Source: Paenibacillus sp. (GTDB lineage Bacteria; Bacillota; Bacilli; Paenibacillales; YIM-B00363). From it: DNA of 64,000 bases. The stretch is taken from assembly GCF_035645195.1 (NCBI RefSeq), contig NZ_DASQNA010000007.1, positions 367,883 to 431,882 of the forward strand, read 5' to 3'. A program made the position numbers and the translations under genes. The notes beneath the pieces are model-generated. The model was given only the letters and a program-made list of their open reading frames with translations, did no database searches and was not told the DNA's origin. Shown here in pieces: positions 30,485 to 38,677 of this stretch. Position 1 is the first letter of the stretch. The number at the start of each line of letters is the position of its first letter.

Positions 30485-31966
30485 TTAGGAGACTGCCATC
30501 GGTTCTTGGGTTTCATCGGACGACCGGAAGAGTCTTTTGACGTCTTCGCGTACCGCTTTATCGACGAGGATGTACAAAATATCGCCTTCCTGAATGCGTG
30601 TATTGCCTTTGGGCGTTACGATTTTCCCGTCCCGAATGATCGCCGAAACGAGCGTGTCTTCGGGAAGCTGCACGTCGCGGATTTCGGAGCCCGATATGGC
30701 CGAACGACTCTCCACTTCGATTTCGATCATTTCCTTGTTCGTTTTTCCGATGGAGACGAGTTCCAAACTGTGCGGAAGCGTCGCCTTTTTGCCCCCCGAC
30801 AATCCTAACTTATTAGCCAGCGGAGAAATGGTGGAGCCTTGAATGAGGGCCGACGTCAGCACGACGAAAAAGACGACGTTGAAGAGCAATTGGCTGTTTT
30901 CCAAACCTGCCATCATGGGGTATGTCGCCAATACGATCGGCACGGCACCGCGCAGCCCCGCCCATGAGATGAAGGTCATCTCCTTGACGTTATATTTCAT
31001 GAACGCGATGCTGAGGAACACGCCGATCGGACGCGCCACGAACATGAGCAGCGCGGACAAAGCCAGCCCTTGCCAAACGACGTGAACCAACTGATCGGGG
31101 AACACCAGCAGTCCGAGAAGGATGAACATCGAAATTTGCATCATCCATGCGAAGCCTTCGTTGAACCGGAAAATGGAATGACGATACGTCAAATCCGAAT
31201 TGCCGACCAGCACGGCCATCACGTACACCGCCAGCAGTCCGCTTCCCCCGAGCATGGCCGTGACGCTGTAGGTCGAAATAGCGAGCGCCATCGACAGCAC
31301 AGGGTATAATCCCGAAGAATCCAAATTGATTTTGTTGATCGTCCACACCGACAGCTTGCCGAACAGGAAGCCGAGACCTAGACCGAGGCCCATCTGCCAA
31401 ACGAGGCCTGCAGCCAGCGAAAGCACGCTCGTTTCCGGCCGAACGATCAGCTCGATCAACGCGACCGTCAAAAAAATCGCCATAGGATCATTGGTTCCCG
31501 ATTCCGCCTCCAGCGTGGAGGTGAGCCGCGGCCGAATGTTTTTATTGCCCAATACGGCGAATACGGCGGCCGCATCGGTGGAACCGACGATCGCTCCGAA
31601 CAACAGCCCCTCCAGCCAGCTTACGCCGAGGATATATTTCGCCAGCACGCCGATTATGGCGGTGGTCGCGAACACCCCGGCGGTCGCCAGCGTCACCGAC
31701 GGCACAGCCACCCGTCTAATGTTCGCCCATTTCGTCTGCAAGCCGCCCTCGAATAAAATAACGATGAGTGCAAGAGTGCCGAACAACTGCGTTAAGTAGG
31801 CATTATCGTAATAAATGAATCTGCTTAACACCATCCCGACCAAGATAAAGAAAACCAAGGAGGGGACGCCCAACCGCGAAGAAAATTTGGTTGTAATGAC
31901 GCCGATCACCAACAGCAAGGAGAAAATCAGGATGGCGCTGTCAACTGTAAAAGCCTCCAATGGCAT
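30485..31966 (-). CDS. CPA1-type potassium (or sodium)/proton antiporter with TrkA-C domain
   Basis: The 493-residue protein has about twelve membrane spans. TDAAAVFAVLGNKNIRPRLTSTLEAESGTNDPMAIFLTV holds the CPA1 ion-binding motif with the ND pair. SWAGLRGAVPIVLATYPMM is the conserved arginine-containing span. The last 70 residues (ISGSEIRDVQLPEDTLVSAI, NTRIQEGDILYILV) form a TrkA-C domain, as in NhaP2/CvrA-type K+/H+ antiporters. It probably exports K+ in exchange for protons. The TrkA-C domain may bind a nucleotide such as cyclic di-AMP; no such riboswitch is seen in its short leader. Confidence 0.92.
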   Translation of the reverse strand: MPLEAFTVDSAILIFSLLLVIGVITTKFSSRLGVPSLVFFILVGMVLSRFIYYDNAYLTQLFGTLALIVILFEGGLQTKWANIRRVAVPSVTLATAGVFATTAIIGVLAKYILGVSWLEGLLFGAIVGSTDAAAVFAVLGNKNIRPRLTSTLEAESGTNDPMAIFLTVALIELIVRPETSVLSLAAGLVWQMGLGLGLGFLFGKLSVWTINKINLDSSGLYPVLSMALAISTYSVTAMLGGSGLLAVYVMAVLVGNSDLTYRHSIFRFNEGFAWMMQISMFILLGLLVFPDQLVHVVWQGLALSALLMFVARPIGVFLSIAFMKYNVKEMTFISWAGLRGAVPIVLATYPMMAGLENSQLLFNVVFFVVLTSALIQGSTISPLANKLGLSGGKKATLPHSLELVSIGKTNKEMIEIEVESRSAISGSEIRDVQLPEDTLVSAIIRDGKIVTPKGNTRIQEGDILYILVDKAVREDVKRLFRSSDETQEPMAVS

Positions 31967-32015
31967 TTCACCCCCAACGTAATTCTGCAGTGCTCCGCAT
32001 CAGCAACGTCTCGTT

Positions 32016-32050
32016 AAAAAAAAGGAAAGGGGATGTCGTCCCCCTTCCTT
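32016..32050 (-). terminator. Terminator after the sulfite oxidase-like gene
   Basis: Reading the minus strand, AAGGAAGGGGG and CCCCTTTCCTT pair around ACGACAT and are followed by TTTTTTT. It overlaps the stop codon of the gene at 32049-32645. Confidence 0.8.
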
Positions 32051-32645
32051 AGTCGAAATCGTATCGTTGCTCTTTCCACGGGTCGCCGTACATGTGATAT
32101 CCGTTGCGCTCCCAAAAGCCCGGCTTATCCTTCGCCATCAGCTCGATGCCCCGAAGCCATTTCGCGCTTTTCCAGAAGTACAGGTGCGGCACGACCATGC
32201 GGACCGGAGCGCCGTGCTCGGGCGTGAGCGGCTCGCCGTTATGCTTCAGGCCGAAGAACGTCGTCTCGCGCATGAAATCCTCGAGCGGCAGGTTCGTCGT
32301 CCACCCGTGTTCGGCGTGCAGCATGACGTACTTCGCTTCCGGCTTCAGCTTGACCCGGTTCACCACTTCCGCGACCGGCACGCCTTCCCACACGTTATCG
32401 AGCTTGGACCACGTCGTGACGCAGTGAATGTCGTTGCCGAATTCGCGTCTCGGCAGCGCCATGAACTCGTCGTACGACAGCTCGAGCTCCTCTTCGACCA
32501 AGCCGAACACGCGAAGGTTCCATTCTTTGCTTACGTCCTTGTATCGCGCCACATCGCCGTAATGGAGCACCGGAAAGCCGGTCGTCAGCGTCTGCCCCGG
32601 CGGAATGCGGCCGCTCGTTGTCGCGTTCGATCGTGTAAATATCAT
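32049..32645 (-). CDS. Sulfite oxidase-like molybdopterin oxidoreductase (YuiH-like)
   Basis: The 198-residue cytoplasmic protein is a stand-alone molybdopterin domain of the sulfite oxidase superfamily. DIHCVTTWSKLDNVWEGVPV carries the molybdenum-ligand cysteine (HCVTTWSK). YVMLHAEHGWTTNLPLEDFM and GAPVRMVVPHLYFWKSAKWLRGIELM are further family blocks. The substrate is not known; relatives include YuiH and the MsrP catalytic subunit. There is no Tat signal. Its need for molybdenum gives a job to the modAB genes 11 kb away, though no operon links them. Confidence 0.92.
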   Translation of the reverse strand: MIFTRSNATTSGRIPPGQTLTTGFPVLHYGDVARYKDVSKEWNLRVFGLVEEELELSYDEFMALPRREFGNDIHCVTTWSKLDNVWEGVPVAEVVNRVKLKPEAKYVMLHAEHGWTTNLPLEDFMRETTFFGLKHNGEPLTPEHGAPVRMVVPHLYFWKSAKWLRGIELMAKDKPGFWERNGYHMYGDPWKEQRYDFD

Positions 32646-32713
32646 CCGCGCTCTACCTCCATCTGCTGGATGACCCCATTATAACAAACCGTTCTCGGGG
32701 TTCCAAACGCCGA

Positions 32714-33730
32714 TCAGACCAGCGCCGCCGCCGTCTGCTGGATCGTTCGCTGCATCGGCAGATGGTACGGACATTTCTCTTCGCACAGCGGCTTTTCCTT
32801 GCACGGCTCGTAATCGGCGCACGAGACGATTTTGCTTTTATGCTTCTCGTAGAACGCCTGACCGCGCGGCAGCAGCCCGAGCTCCCTGCGAATGACGCTC
32901 GAGATCATCATGTCCGGAATCGGAATTTCGATCGGGCAGGAGCAATAGTTGCAGCGACGGCAGTTGTGCTCCGACAGCTTCGCGGCGAGCGACTCCAGCT
33001 CGCTCCGCTCCTCCGCTTCGACCTCGGTTTCGAGCGCCTTCAGGTTTTGCTTCACCTCTTCGACGCTGACCATGCCGGAAATCATCGTATGTACGTCTTG
33101 GCTGTACGTGTAGCGCAGCGCTTTCTCGACCGGCTGCACGAAGCCGCCCGACAGCGGTTTCATGGCGACCTTGCCCATGCCTAGCCGATTCGCCGCAGGG
33201 ATCAACTCGTTCAGCGCGAACGTCTGCACCAAGCTCAGATGGAACAGCACTTGGTCGAATTGGCCGGGCTCGATCCAGCACGCCAGCAAATCCGGGCGGT
33301 GCCCAGTGATGCCGATGAAGCGCACTTTGCCTTCGCGCTTCGCCTCGAGGGCGGCCTGGTAGGCGCCGTCTTCGGCCATCGCTAGTTTGAATTCCTGCGG
33401 TTTGTTGACGTAATGAATCTGGAGCAGGTCGACGTAATCCGTCTTCATGCGTTTCAGGCTTCGTTCGATCTCTTCCTTCGCCTTCGCGTATTCGCGCTGG
33501 TTCGTCTTCGTCGCGAGGAAATATTCGCCGCGGCGGTGGCTGATCGATTCGCCGATAATTTCTTCGCTGTTGCGGTACCCCGCAGCGGTGTCGATATAAT
33601 TGATGCCGTGATCCAAGGCGTAGTTCAGCGCCTCTTTCGCTTGTTCCAGCGATACGTTCGGCAAGTTCATCGCGCCGAAACCGAGGGCGGAGACGGTGTG
33701 TCCCGTGCGGCCAAATACGTTGTAGCGCAT
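32714..33730 (-). CDS. Aldo/keto reductase with C-terminal iron-sulfur (4Fe-4S) cysteines
   Basis: The 338-residue protein has an aldo/keto reductase barrel (FGRTGHTVSALGFGAMNLPN, YIDTAAGYRNSEEIIG, ATKTNQREY, LLQIHYVNKP) followed by a cysteine-rich tail. The cysteines are CRRCNYCSCPIEIPIPDMM and CADYEPCKEKPLCEEKCPYHLPM, matching the class of AKRs that carry one or two ferredoxin-like 4Fe-4S sites. It should couple NAD(P)H-type chemistry with single-electron transfer. It lies six bases upstream of the histidine kinase stop region and shares its strand, so the two may be co-transcribed. Substrate unknown. Confidence 0.9.
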   Translation of the reverse strand: MRYNVFGRTGHTVSALGFGAMNLPNVSLEQAKEALNYALDHGINYIDTAAGYRNSEEIIGESISHRRGEYFLATKTNQREYAKAKEEIERSLKRMKTDYVDLLQIHYVNKPQEFKLAMAEDGAYQAALEAKREGKVRFIGITGHRPDLLACWIEPGQFDQVLFHLSLVQTFALNELIPAANRLGMGKVAMKPLSGGFVQPVEKALRYTYSQDVHTMISGMVSVEEVKQNLKALETEVEAEERSELESLAAKLSEHNCRRCNYCSCPIEIPIPDMMISSVIRRELGLLPRGQAFYEKHKSKIVSCADYEPCKEKPLCEEKCPYHLPMQRTIQQTAAALV

Positions 33731-33736
33731 GTCGAC

Positions 33737-34810
33737 TTACTCCTCCTGCAGCGTATGATGGGTAAATTGAATGACGAACGTCGAACCTTTGCCGGGGAGG
33801 CTTTCCACCATCAGCGTGCCGCCATGGTTTTCGACGATGCGGCGGCAAGCGGTGAGACCGAGCCCCAATGCGCCGTCCTTCGTCGTGAAGAAGGGCACGA
33901 ACAGCCGGGACAGCGTTTTCGGATCCATGCCGATGCCGTTGTCCCTGACGCGAATTTGGACGCCGTCTTCGGCGCGAACCGCCTCGATTTCGACCGAGCC
34001 GCCCGCGCCCCCGCGCAGCACCGCGTCGATGCCGTTGCGGATCAAATTGATCAGCGCTTGGCGGATCTGAAGGACGTCGACGTAGAGCGACAACGGCGCG
34101 GACGAGTTCCGGAACCGAACGTCGCAGCCGGCGGCGGCCGCCTCCTCCTCCAGCTCGGACATCGCCTGCTTGATGAGCTGCCCGGCCTCGACGGGCTTGC
34201 GCTGCGGCGCCGGCGGACGGGAACAATTCATGAATTGATTTAAAATGTCGTTGGCGCGGTTGATTTCGGACAAGACGATGTCGGCGTATTGCTCTTTGCC
34301 GATGTCCGAAAGCGACGGCCGCAGCAGCTGAACGAACCCCCGCACGGTCGTCAGCGGGTTGCGAATTTCGTGCGCGAAGCCGGCGGCGATATCTCCGATC
34401 AAGTCGACCTTGGCGGACAGCTCCGCGATGACGCGCAAGAAATCGAACTCCCGCCGGACGTCCGGCGCCGCGGTCCGCCCGCCGTTCGCGCGGCCGCGTC
34501 CGCCCTTCGCGCGGGTTTGCCGCTCAATGCAGACGACGTTCGCTCGGTCCGGCTCCGCCCCGCTCCATTCCGCGAATACTTGAAACGCCGCGATGGCGCC
34601 CCGCTTCGTGATCATGTGCAGCTCGACGGAGAACGGTTTCTCCTTCGGCAGCAGCAGGGCGCTCGCGTCGTTCAGGCTTTCCTCGGCGATCAGCTCGAGA
34701 AAGCTGTCCGTTTCCGCGAACATGTCCAACGCGCTGGCCGAGCACGACAATATTCGAAAAGTTCGGTCGATCGTATAAAACGGTACCGGCGAACGCTCGA
34801 ACACTTGCAT
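33737..34810 (-). CDS. PAS-domain sensor histidine kinase (sporulation KinB/KinE-like)
   Basis: The 357-residue protein starts with one PAS domain (VFERSPVPFYTIDRTFRILS), followed by a HisKA dimerisation domain with the phospho-accepting histidine H147 in FAHEIRNPLTTVRGFVQLL. The ATPase domain shows N box QALINLIRNGIDAVLRGG, G1 DNGIGMDP, F box PFFTTKDGALGLGL and G2 GKGSTFVI. There are no membrane spans, so it senses a cytoplasmic signal. HEIRNPLT-x-x-RGFxQL is typical of kinases feeding the sporulation phosphorelay to Spo0F. No response regulator is adjacent, which suits that orphan role; the partner is inferred. Confidence 0.9.
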   Translation of the reverse strand: MQVFERSPVPFYTIDRTFRILSCSASALDMFAETDSFLELIAEESLNDASALLLPKEKPFSVELHMITKRGAIAAFQVFAEWSGAEPDRANVVCIERQTRAKGGRGRANGGRTAAPDVRREFDFLRVIAELSAKVDLIGDIAAGFAHEIRNPLTTVRGFVQLLRPSLSDIGKEQYADIVLSEINRANDILNQFMNCSRPPAPQRKPVEAGQLIKQAMSELEEEAAAAGCDVRFRNSSAPLSLYVDVLQIRQALINLIRNGIDAVLRGGAGGSVEIEAVRAEDGVQIRVRDNGIGMDPKTLSRLFVPFFTTKDGALGLGLTACRRIVENHGGTLMVESLPGKGSTFVIQFTHHTLQEE

Positions 34811-35059
34811 CGTTCTTTCTGCCCCCTTCGGGTGTGGCGGTAATACGAGCCCATACTACCTAACTGCCTTGCCGGATCACCGACGGCAAGACGTCGCGAA
34901 GAACATGCGCAGGAATGTCGGCATTCTACCGAATGCGGTTCCAAGAACGAAAACCGCGGCGGCGCGGGCGCGGCCCGCGATCGGACGAATCTATCGAACG
35001 ACCTTTCTAATCTGTATTTTACCACAGCCGAATGCCTCGTGCGACGTTGCTCTCTTCGT

Positions 35060-36787
35060 TTACGACTTGTCTTTTTCGTTCCCGTTCCCTTGTTCCTTCT
35101 CCCGGCCCTCGGCTCCGTCCGAGGCGCCTCCCGAGCCGCGCGACTCGATGCTCGATCCCGATCCCGCGTTCGGCGCGGACTCGTTCTTTCCGTTTTCGCC
35201 CGAACCGGCGTCCTTCGCCTTCTCCGCTTTCCGCTCTTCCGCTTTCCCGTTCGCGGGGGCGCCGCCGGTCGACGCGTCCGAAGACGCCGAAGCGGACCCG
35301 GCTTCAGAGCCCGATCCGCTGGTCTTTTTCTCTTGCTCGCCGCTTTCCTTCGGCGTCTCCTTCTTCTCGTTCCCCGGCGGCTCGCCCGAACCGGAAGACG
35401 ACTTGTCCTTGGCGGATCCGCCCGAAGACGACTCGGCGCCTTGGCCGCCTTGGCCGGACTCCGCTTTCTTGTCCCGGCCCTGGCCGCCCTGATCCTTGGC
35501 GTCGTTCTCTTTCTTGTCCTCGTTCTTGCCCCCGGCGGAACCGGAACCGCCGGAACCGTGCCCGGAGCCCTTCACGAGGTCGTCGCCGCTCTCCCCGCCG
35601 TCCGCTTCATCGTCGTCGCCAGACACGACATCGACGTCAACCTCAAGGTCGACATCGATGTCGTCGCCGGACTTATCGTCCGACGCTTCGGATGAGCTCG
35701 GTTTCTGCGGCGGTTTGCTTTGGTTTTTCCCGTGATTCGCTCCCCCGCTTTGGCCGTTGTTCCCGTTGCCTTTATTATCTTTGGCGGAGCCGTTTCCGTT
35801 TCCGTTTCCGTTTCCGTTCCCATTGCCGGCGCCGTTGGCGTTGCCGTTGTTCCCGGCGTTGCCGTTCCCTTCGCCTCCGCCGGCTTCGGTTTCGCCTTCG
35901 GGCGCTTTCCCGGCGTCCTCGTTCTTTTTGGATGCGTCGCGGTTTTCTTTGATCGCCTCTTTCGCCTGCTTGAGCAGCTCTTTCATCGTCTCCTTCGTGA
36001 ACGTCGGATCCGATTCCAGCAGCCCCTGCTCCTGATATCGCTTCGCGATGTCGCGGATCGATTCGCCCTTCAGCTCTTCGGCGGATACGTCGACGCCCTT
36101 CGCCAGCGCCTTCAAGAGGAACGTCATTTTTCCGACGGACAGACCCTCCGACTGCGCTTCCTCCAGCACTTCCTTTGGCGCCGACCAGACGGTCACCCGG
36201 TACCGGTCCGCCGCCTCCGCATGATGCTCCTGCAGCACGCGAGTCACCTCGGACTGCACCTTCGTTTGGAGGCCGGCTTCGTCGACGTTCGCCGTTTCGT
36301 CGACGACGACGCTCGTGATGACGATGTCGGCTTCGTCCAGCTGCGCGAGCAGCTTCGTTTCGGCCGCTTCCATCACCTCCGCGACCGCCGTATCCAGCGG
36401 CTCGCCGATGAGCGTCAGCCCGTCGAGCAGCGCCTCCGCGTCCTCGTTGCGGGCCTCCGCTTCCACGACCGTCTGCTCCGCGTCGATGCCGAGCTCTACG
36501 CTCGGGTTGATGTCGATGGACACGTACGCGACGGGCTGCGCAGCGACCGGCGGTCCGCCTCCCGGCGCCATCGAGAACAGGAACGCGACGAGCAGCATGG
36601 CTGCGGCGGCCGTCGACGTCCATGCGTACAGCGCCCGCCTCGGCAGCCCTCTGCGGGCGGCGGGAAGCTCGATCTCCTCGCCGACGGCGAGCGGCCGTCC
36701 GCCCCGTTTGACGCGCACGAATGCGCCCGAATCCGTCAGCACGATCGCGTCCCGATCGCCGATTTCCATGACGACGCCTTTCCTCAT
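35060..36787 (-). CDS. rsgI: RsgI-like membrane anti-sigma factor with long low-complexity tail
   Basis: The 575-residue protein starts MRKGVVMEIGDRDAIVLTDS, the RsgI N-terminal domain that binds SigI. A membrane span follows at about 52-70 (AWTSTAAAAMLLVAFLFSMA), then the conserved periplasmic-type segment VAYVSIDINPSVELGIDAEQTVVEAEARNEDAE. About 260 residues of tail are low complexity: NG-repeats (NGNGNGNGNGNGS), then DIDVDLEVDVDVVSGDDD, then Ser/Gly/Glu/Lys. ATG 36787 overlaps the sigI stop (ATGA). It should hold SigI inactive until heat or an envelope signal; the tail may sense polysaccharide or cell wall. Clostridial RsgI proteins end in carbohydrate modules; here no such module is seen. 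Confidence 0.93.
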   Translation of the reverse strand: MRKGVVMEIGDRDAIVLTDSGAFVRVKRGGRPLAVGEEIELPAARRGLPRRALYAWTSTAAAAMLLVAFLFSMAPGGGPPVAAQPVAYVSIDINPSVELGIDAEQTVVEAEARNEDAEALLDGLTLIGEPLDTAVAEVMEAAETKLLAQLDEADIVITSVVVDETANVDEAGLQTKVQSEVTRVLQEHHAEAADRYRVTVWSAPKEVLEEAQSEGLSVGKMTFLLKALAKGVDVSAEELKGESIRDIAKRYQEQGLLESDPTFTKETMKELLKQAKEAIKENRDASKKNEDAGKAPEGETEAGGGEGNGNAGNNGNANGAGNGNGNGNGNGNGSAKDNKGNGNNGQSGGANHGKNQSKPPQKPSSSEASDDKSGDDIDVDLEVDVDVVSGDDDEADGGESGDDLVKGSGHGSGGSGSAGGKNEDKKENDAKDQGGQGRDKKAESGQGGQGAESSSGGSAKDKSSSGSGEPPGNEKKETPKESGEQEKKTSGSGSEAGSASASSDASTGGAPANGKAEERKAEKAKDAGSGENGKNESAPNAGSGSSIESRGSGGASDGAEGREKEQGNGNEKDKS

Positions 36788-37620
36788 GCTTCCCACCCCC
36801 TTGCCTCGCCGCTGCGTCCCGCAACGCCCGCCGAAGCGCTTGCCGGCGTCCGAGGCGTTACATAAGACTGCAGATGCGGATAATGTCCAAGATGAATCAA
36901 CGCGACGGCGATAATGTATTTGCGCCCGCGTTCCAATGTTTTGCGAGAAACTTCGACACGTTCCGACAACTCTTTGAGAGGCAACGTCTTCTTGCTCGTG
37001 AGCGGCTCGAACAAGCTGCGGTCTCGGCTGATCGCGACGCCGATCGAAATGAGCGACCGCCGCGTATCTTCATGCTTGGGACTGCCTTCGACGAGATCCG
37101 CGAACGAAATGCCGTAGTCCGCGAGCTCCCGGTTGAGCGTCTCGATTTCGAGCTTGCGCTCTTCGTTGTCCCGGTCGAGCTGGAATCGGTCGACCGACGC
37201 GTCGACGTCGATCCGATCGAACGTCTCGCCCTCCTCGTCCTCGGTCAAGAAAGCGCTCTGCGGAATGTGAGACGCATGACGCTGCTCCTTGCGGACGAAA
37301 TCGGTCAGCCTTCTGCGGATCACCGTCTCCGCGAAGCTGAGGAACGACCGCCCCGCCTTCGCGTCGAACGCGTCGATCGCTTCGTTGAAAGCGGACAGGG
37401 CGATGCTGTATTCGTCGTCGGATTCGGGGTCGACGTACCGTTTGCAGAAGCGGGCCGCTGTTTTGGCCACGTACGGCTGATAGCGGCTCAATACGTCCTC
37501 GCGCAGCGCGTCGTCGCCGGCTTGGATCGCGGCCACCTCGACCTCGATCGCTTCCCCGGACGCCTCGGCGGCCGGTTTGCGCCGTTTGGTCAGCCACTTC
37601 TGGATCAGCAGCAGGATCAC
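36784..37620 (-). CDS. sigI: RNA polymerase sigma factor SigI
   Basis: The 278-residue protein contains LSRYQPYVAKTAARFCKRYV and DDEYSIALSAFNEAIDAFDA in its region-2-like part, then ETVIRRRLTDFVRKEQRHAS, as in SigI. The C-terminal domain has SLFEPLTSKKTLPLKELSER and VSRKTLERGRKYIIAVALI, the SigI DNA-binding domain. In Bacillus it serves heat and cell-envelope stress; in clostridia, polysaccharide response. I take GTG 37620, seven bases after GAGGTG, rather than GTG 37629 within that site. It forms an operon with rsgI, and a SigI-like promoter is visible upstream, consistent with autoregulation. Confidence 0.93.
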   Translation of the reverse strand: MILLLIQKWLTKRRKPAAEASGEAIEVEVAAIQAGDDALREDVLSRYQPYVAKTAARFCKRYVDPESDDEYSIALSAFNEAIDAFDAKAGRSFLSFAETVIRRRLTDFVRKEQRHASHIPQSAFLTEDEEGETFDRIDVDASVDRFQLDRDNEERKLEIETLNRELADYGISFADLVEGSPKHEDTRRSLISIGVAISRDRSLFEPLTSKKTLPLKELSERVEVSRKTLERGRKYIIAVALIHLGHYPHLQSYVTPRTPASASAGVAGRSGEARGWEA

Positions 37621-37648
37621 CCGTTTCACCTCGGTTACTCATAATGTA

Positions 37649-37677
37649 TTCGCGCGCGGCGCGCGGTTTGTGGGGGT
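37649..37677 (-). promoter_or_regulatory. Possible SigI-dependent promoter of sigI-rsgI
   Basis: The minus strand reads ACCCCC (37672-37677), then 19 bases, then CGAA (37649-37652), 29 bases before the sigI start. SigI promoters carry ACCCCC-like -35 and CGAA-like -10 elements; the spacing here is somewhat long and the region is GC-rich, so the match may be chance. Confidence 0.4.
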
Positions 37678-37765
37678 CGCCCCCCTTGCGAACTTCCCCC
37701 AAGCAAAAAAGCGCCCCATATTCCTATGAGACGCTTTATCTCCCCGAATGGTTTCGGAGTCTCGT

Positions 37766-38194
37766 TTACCGATACCCGCCCGGCGTCTTTTTGCGGCGCA
37801 GTTTGTCTCTGCGGCCGCTCATGACGCGGAGCCGGTTTTTCAACTGATGTTCCCATTCGACGTCGTCGAGCGCCTTCGCCACCCGAAGCAAATCGAGCGC
37901 CATATCGATTTGATGCGTTACGAGCGCCAGCGGCTCTTCGTCTTCCTGGTTCACGCAATTTTCGAACAACGCGTCCGTCGCCGGCGCGTCGGAATAATCC
38001 TCGAAATCGACTTCGGTCGCGCCGTCGCCCTGCGCGTACTCGGCCAATATTTCAAACTCGTCCTCGACGAGGTGGTGCACTTCGATCCGGTGACATACCG
38101 GACAAAATAATATCGGAACATTGTGAATCTGCGTCCGAAGATGGCGAATGCTTCCCTTCGTGCCGATCATGCTCGCGCCGCAGCAAAAGCTCAT
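37766..38194 (-). CDS. Zinc-ribbon protein, conserved hypothetical
   Basis: The 142-residue protein starts MSFCCGASMIGTKGSIRHLR and has CPVCHRIEVHHLV, so CC at the start and CPVCH about 30 residues later could bind one zinc ion. The rest is acidic and helical (EVDFEDYSDAPATDALFENC, THQIDMALDLLRVAKALDDV, EWEHQLKNRLRVMSGRRDKL). It has no membrane segment. It lies alone between sigI and a small plus-strand gene. The last 30 residues look like a basic nucleic-acid-binding tail (SGRRDKLRRKKTPGGYR). No function is assigned. Confidence 0.75.
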   Translation of the reverse strand: MSFCCGASMIGTKGSIRHLRTQIHNVPILFCPVCHRIEVHHLVEDEFEILAEYAQGDGATEVDFEDYSDAPATDALFENCVNQEDEEPLALVTHQIDMALDLLRVAKALDDVEWEHQLKNRLRVMSGRRDKLRRKKTPGGYR

Positions 38195-38392
38195 CGTGAT
38201 CCCTCCCGGTACGTACTTACGGATTACTTTTTCTTATTCGAGTTTCGCCGGCTCAATTCCTTTTTCTGCAGGACAAGCACTTTTTGACAAGCTGCAGCGT
38301 CCGCGCGAAGGCGGCTTTTCCGGTCTAATTCATTGTATTACCGCATATTTTAAAAGGCTACTATATACCGTGCGAAAGGGGTTTGGTACGCA

Positions 38393-38596
38393 ATGGCTCA
38401 CGTTGTCCCTTTGGACCACAAGCAGATCGCCTACGTCTCTTACGATCCGGAGGAACGCTCCCTTATCGTCACATACCACCGCGGCACTTCCGTCCGGCAT
38501 CTCTCGATCGATATGGAACAATTCCAAACCGTGCTCAATTCGTGCAACAAAATCGACGCGCTTACGAAAGTTTTGTCCAGGCAGAAGAGTTCATGA
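38393..38596 (+). CDS. Small KTSC-like protein
   Basis: The 67-residue protein MAHVVPLDHKQIAYVSYDPE then ERSLIVTYHRGTSVRHLSIDMEQFQTVLNS follows the layout of KTSC-type domains: a short strand with AYVSYD, then LIVTYHRG, then a helix. KTSC domains occur alone or fused to RNA-processing proteins such as lysyl-tRNA synthetase, but their role is unknown. ATG 38393 is preceded by GAAAGGGG at 11 bases. It lies 81 bases upstream of the GH15 gene on the same strand. No link between the two is established. Confidence 0.65.
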   Translation: MAHVVPLDHKQIAYVSYDPEERSLIVTYHRGTSVRHLSIDMEQFQTVLNSCNKIDALTKVLSRQKSS

Positions 38597-38677
38597 TGCG
38601 AACCGCGCCGTTTCGGGGTATACTGAAATGTAAAATATGGTATTCATAGAGAAACGACGACGATAGGAAGTGGTAGC

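Noticed and set aside
37630..37765. A tRNA-like or CRISPR-like element in the GC-rich sigI upstream region
   Set aside because: The GCGCGC repeats are simple palindromic sequence; there is no cloverleaf and no spaced direct repeats. No CRISPR array was seen anywhere in the window.
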